Shown here in pieces: positions 2,890 to 5,138 of a DNA stretch of 5,138 nucleotides. Below the pieces are notes generated by a model that was not told the DNA's origin, did no database searches, and saw only the letters and a program-made list of their open reading frames with translations. Where the stretch lies: contig CAKOSP010000007.1 in the NCBI GenBank assembly GCA_934102335.1, forward strand, positions 1-5,138, written 5' to 3'. Position numbers and translations under genes: made by a program. Every line of letters begins with the position of its first letter. Within the stretch, counting starts at the first letter, position 1. Source of the stretch: an uncultured Bacilli bacterium (GTDB lineage: Bacteria > Bacillota_I > Bacilli_A > RF39 > UBA660).

Positions 2890-4737
2890 ATGAATAATAA
2901 CAATGTAAAAATAATTGAACCAACTTTAAAAACTATATGTATAAAACAAAATAAAGAAATAAAATTAATACGTGCTTGTGCTTATTGTAGAGTTTCAACT
3001 GATAATGAAGATCAAAAAACAAGTTATGAATCACAACGAATACATTATAAAAATATGATTGAAGAAAATCCAAATTATGAGTTCGTAGGAATATATGCTG
3101 ATGAAGGTATAACTGGTACACAGACTAAAAGACGAGAACAATTTAATCAAATGATGAATGACGCTATTAACGGAAAAATAGATTTGATAATTGCAAAATC
3201 TATTTCAAGATTTGCAAGAAATACAGTTGATACTTTAAACTGTGTAAGACTTTTAAGAGAACATAAAGTTGATGTGTTTTTTGAAAAAGAGAATATCCAT
3301 ACACTAGGTTTATCTAATGAATTATTTTTAACTTTATATAGTGCATTCGCTCAAGCTGAAAGTGAATCTATATCAGAAAATGTTAAAGCTGGCGTTAGAA
3401 TGAAAATGAAACGTGGTGGTATGGTTGGTAAGTATGCTCCGTTTGGTTATCTATATGATAAAGAAAAAGACATAATATATCCTGATGAAAGTAAAAAAGA
3501 TATTATTATTTATATCTTTGAAGAATATTCAAAAGGAATTGGTTTTAGAACTATTACACTTAATTTAAATGAACTTGGAATTCCTAGTCCAACTGGTAGG
3601 AAATGGTGTCATGCATCAGTAAGAAGAATAATAACAAATGAAAAATATGTTGGCGATTTAAGAAGTGGTAAATATTATTCTGATAATGTTATATCTCATA
3701 AAAGAAAAGTTAATTATGGTGAGAAAGAACAATATTTTACATCTAATCATCACGAAGCAATAATATCACGCGAGTTATGGAATAAGTGTCAAGAAATATT
3801 AGAAAAAAGAAGTAAGATAGTTAAACCTGATGGCAACAGAGATAAGTTTAGTAGGAAATACCCTTTTAGTAGTAAAATCTATTGTGGTATTTGTGGCGAA
3901 AGATTTATAAGACGCTCATATAAAATTAGAAGTAATAATAAAGAAGTAGCTTACTGGATATGTAGAAGTCATAGGAATAAAATTGAATGTTCTAATTTGC
4001 TTCATTATAAACAAGAAGAATTAGAAGATATATTTGTTAAAGTATATAATAAATTATTTGAAAATAAAGATAAATATATTAATACTTTTATTAAAAAAGT
4101 TAATGAAGTAATTAATGAAAATAATAATTTTAATTCAGACAAAATAAAAGAAGATATTTTGAATCTTCAAAATAGATTATCTAATTTAATTGATTTAAAA
4201 CTAGATAATAAAATATCACAAGAAATACTAAATAATAAAGAAATAGAAATAACTAATAAAATTAAAGAGTTAGAAAACAAACTTGCTGATAATAAAGATT
4301 TAGAATTATCTCGCAAAGAAAAGTTAGAACAGATAAATAATATAACAAAGATTTTAAAACAATATAAAGGGCTTAATAAATTCAATGAGGATATATTTAA
4401 TAATTTAGTAGATAGAATAATTATTGGCGAGAAGTTAGATAATGGTACAGAAGATTTGTATAAAATTAAATTTATTCTTAAAACTGGTGAAATGATTAAA
4501 GATAATCTACCAAATAATAAATTAAAAATTGGTGGTGATATGGGACACTATGGTTTTACTATAAATAAGCAATCACTTGAAATTAAAGAAGATAACGTAT
4601 CTGCCTATGTATTACGTAAGAACTCTAACATAAACTCCACATCTCACAAAATCATCTCCTTTCTTTTATATTTGAGAGAAGTTATCCTCTCACTTGTTTG
4701 GCACTTTTTAAGTAAAAAGTTAAGTGTAAAATTATAA
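2890..4737 (+). CDS. Large serine recombinase (integrase) of the element
   Basis: It has 615 aa in this integrated state. The catalytic domain spans about residues 27-165: A-Y-C-R-V-S-T with Tyr32, Arg34 and nucleophile Ser36, D-E-G-I-T-G-T (71-77), then K-S-I-S-R-F-A-R-N (103-111) with the conserved Arg107 and Arg110. The recombinase domain follows (about 178-265, P-F-G-Y-L-Y ... G-I-P-S-P-T-G-R-K-W). A zinc ribbon has Cys332, Cys335, Cys358 and Cys367, and a long coiled coil covers about 395-490, as in integrases that need a coiled-coil arm for directionality. AGGAAAGGA just before the ATG supports the start. It would cut and rejoin attP and attB through a 5' phosphoserine link. The last 36 codons (from 4627) are C-rich on this strand, unlike the rest, because they are antisense to the interrupted target gene. 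The circular form would have a different 49-residue tail and 628 aa. Confidence 0.95.
   Translation: MNNNNVKIIEPTLKTICIKQNKEIKLIRACAYCRVSTDNEDQKTSYESQRIHYKNMIEENPNYEFVGIYADEGITGTQTKRREQFNQMMNDAINGKIDLIIAKSISRFARNTVDTLNCVRLLREHKVDVFFEKENIHTLGLSNELFLTLYSAFAQAESESISENVKAGVRMKMKRGGMVGKYAPFGYLYDKEKDIIYPDESKKDIIIYIFEEYSKGIGFRTITLNLNELGIPSPTGRKWCHASVRRIITNEKYVGDLRSGKYYSDNVISHKRKVNYGEKEQYFTSNHHEAIISRELWNKCQEILEKRSKIVKPDGNRDKFSRKYPFSSKIYCGICGERFIRRSYKIRSNNKEVAYWICRSHRNKIECSNLLHYKQEELEDIFVKVYNKLFENKDKYINTFIKKVNEVINENNNFNSDKIKEDILNLQNRLSNLIDLKLDNKISQEILNNKEIEITNKIKELENKLADNKDLELSRKEKLEQINNITKILKQYKGLNKFNEDIFNNLVDRIIIGEKLDNGTEDLYKIKFILKTGEMIKDNLPNNKLKIGGDMGHYGFTINKQSLEIKEDNVSAYVLRKNSNINSTSHKIISFLLYLREVILSLVWHFLSKKLSVKL
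4604..4640. other. attR: attR: right junction of the integrated element
   Basis: The core AACTC is at 4621-4625 (likely crossover AC at 4622-4623). Left of it is the element end, TATGTATTACGTAAG (4606-4620); right of it is target DNA, antisense to the codons for V-Y-V-R. Joining the element end here with that at attL gives a dyad with complementary bases at 12 of the 16 positions on each side of the AC core. The junction lies inside the recombinase gene, at codons 578-579. Confidence 0.8.
4621..4647 (-). pseudogene. Interrupted serine recombinase gene of the outer element, first nine codons
   Basis: On the minus strand AAAGGAG (complement of 4656-4662) stands 8 nt before a GTG start at 4647-4645, followed by R-C-G-V-Y-V-R-V. 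That is the first beta-strand of a serine recombinase up to the residue before the nucleophile serine. It then meets a stop two codons past the junction (L-T-stop). The missing continuation S-T-D-D-Q-K is in the same frame and strand at 72 and below. The ATG at 4655 is excluded because it hits TGA after two codons. In the present arrangement it yields only an 11-residue peptide. Confidence 0.83.
4673..4692. promoter_or_regulatory. Hairpin or operator in the leader of the interrupted recombinase gene
   Basis: TGAGAG (4673-4678) and CTCTCA (4687-4692) form a perfect 6-bp dyad with an 8-bp spacer, ending about 10 bp before the ribosome binding site of the minus-strand recombinase start. A second dyad, ACTTTTT/AAAAAGT, is at 4703-4720. 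They may be an operator or leader structure of that gene. Both now also lie in the borrowed 3' end of the plus-strand recombinase gene. Confidence 0.35.
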
Positions 4738-5010
4738 TTTCTTTAAAACTTTACATATTTCATGCAATGTATATTTTTCATTATGTTCTTTTACATAAAA
4801 TTGTTTATTAGATATTTCATTAACTTTGTATTCATAAATAGTAAGTACTGTAGGAGATAATATTAAATATTCAGTAGGTTCAATAAACTTTAAATTTGTG
4901 TTCTCAAGAATTTTAACTTTACCATTTTTTGTTTTATAGTCATAGCATTTAATAATATCAATAATAGTTGAGTTAGGTTTTAATGTTTCTATTGTTTTAA
5001 AATTAAGCAT
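4732..5010 (-). CDS. Hypothetical 92-aa protein of the outer element
   Basis: I do not recognise it. It is a soluble protein with no signal or membrane segment, alternating beta-like stretches (S-T-I-I-D-I-I-K-C-Y-D-Y, T-E-Y-L-I-L-S-P-T-V-L-T-I-Y) and a lysine-rich C-terminus. GGAGG lies 10 nt before the ATG, slightly far but good. It ends 84 bp before the GTG start of the interrupted recombinase on the same strand, so it probably belongs to that outer element and shared its transcript. Its TAA overlaps the end of the plus-strand recombinase: the palindrome TTATAA (4732-4737) supplies a Leu codon and a stop to both. That overlap exists only because the inserted gene reads into host DNA. Confidence 0.6.
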   Translation of the reverse strand: MLNFKTIETLKPNSTIIDIIKCYDYKTKNGKVKILENTNLKFIEPTEYLILSPTVLTIYEYKVNEISNKQFYVKEHNEKYTLHEICKVLKKL

Positions 5011-5088
5011 TAAAAAATGTCCTCCTTCCTAGAAAGAGAACATCTATATATGTCTTCCAAGCTAACAGTGAGTTATATTTTAGACATT

Positions 5089-5123
5089 AAAAAACTTACG
5101 ACACCATAATAGGTTCGTAAGTT
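5089..5123 (-). terminator. Intrinsic terminator of a gene beyond the right edge
   Basis: AACTTACG (5093-5100) and CGTAAGTT (5116-5123) form a perfect 8-bp stem, with an inner ACC/GGT. On the minus strand the stem runs into six T (complement of 5089-5094). It would end a leftward transcript entering from beyond 5138, so the 92-aa gene needs its own promoter between about 5030 and 5088. Only a weak TATATA (5045-5050) is seen there. Confidence 0.7.
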
Positions 5124-5138
5124 GTATTCAATTGGAGC

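Larger units (their letters stand above)
74..4623 (+). mobile_element. Complete serine-recombinase integrative element, about 4.55 kb, inserted in a recombinase gene
   Basis: The element carries its own large serine recombinase, a 61-aa accessory protein, a lemA/DUF3137 operon and an 840-bp regulatory or RNA region. The ends are defined by the AACTC core at 73-77 and 4621-4625. Removing one copy and the DNA between (4548 bp) reconstructs an uninterrupted recombinase start on the minus strand: GTG start at 4647, MRCGVYVRV, then STDDQKDNG from 72 down. A target duplication this short fits the 2-bp staggered cut of serine integrases and does not fit typical DDE transposition or tyrosine integrases with long cores. 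No replication, relaxase, capsid or terminase gene is present. The element is therefore either non-mobile between cells on its own or moved in trans. Function of the cargo is unknown. Confidence 0.83.

Noticed and set aside
2933..4385. Minus-strand frames at 2933-3121 and 4167-4385 opposite the recombinase.
   Set aside because: Shadows of the recombinase gene, with no ribosome binding sites or family resemblance.
4732..4737. Shared TTATAA giving Leu-stop to two convergent genes as a designed overlap.
   Set aside because: The plus-strand gene reaches this point only because it reads through the junction into target DNA, so the overlap is fortuitous.

Overview
The window is very AT-rich. Its genes use strong AGGAGG-type ribosome binding sites and TGG for tryptophan, and its two serine recombinases are of the type common in low-GC Firmicutes. 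I read it as DNA from an uncultured or clostridial/bacilli-like Firmicute, within an accessory (mobile) region. The species cannot be told from the sequence.

Main result: the window holds one complete small integrated element of about 4.55 kb (about 74 to 4623), inserted into another mobile element's serine recombinase gene. The first nine codons of that target gene lie on the minus strand at 4647-4621 (good Shine-Dalgarno, GTG start, MRCGVYVRV). Its continuation lies on the minus strand from 75 down to the left edge (STDDQKDNGYSIDSQ...). Joining the two pieces at the shared 5-bp AACTC/GAGTT restores the reading frame and the canonical Y-x-R-x-S-T catalytic motif exactly. Joining the two inner ends gives an attP-like imperfect palindrome centred on an AC/GT dinucleotide, as expected for a large serine recombinase.

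Layout inside the element: (i) 74-228, the left end, which in the excised circle becomes the 3' end of the element's own recombinase gene; (ii) 267-302, a bidirectional terminator; (iii) 309-1809, a two-gene minus-strand operon, DUF3137-like membrane protein then lemA, with an extended -10 promoter; (iv) 1810-2653, an 840-bp intergenic region with no convincing gene. This holds a strong plus-strand promoter, a 65-nt hairpin at the predicted 5' end of its RNA, clustered short repeats and hairpins, and an intrinsic terminator, so it is a candidate structured RNA and/or cis-acting origin; (v) 2654-2839, a 61-aa small protein; (vi) 2890-4737, the large serine recombinase, whose last 36 codons in this integrated state are borrowed from antisense host sequence.

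Right of the element are the leader and start of the interrupted recombinase gene, a 92-aa unknown gene on the same strand upstream of it, and a minus-strand terminator for a gene beyond the right edge.

How it may work together (inference): the recombinase integrates the element beside the catalytic-serine codon of other serine recombinase genes, which disables the outer element's recombinase until excision. The element has no replication, mobilisation or capsid gene. LemA and the DUF3137 protein look like its only cargo, so it is probably a minimal passenger or satellite that depends on others for transfer.
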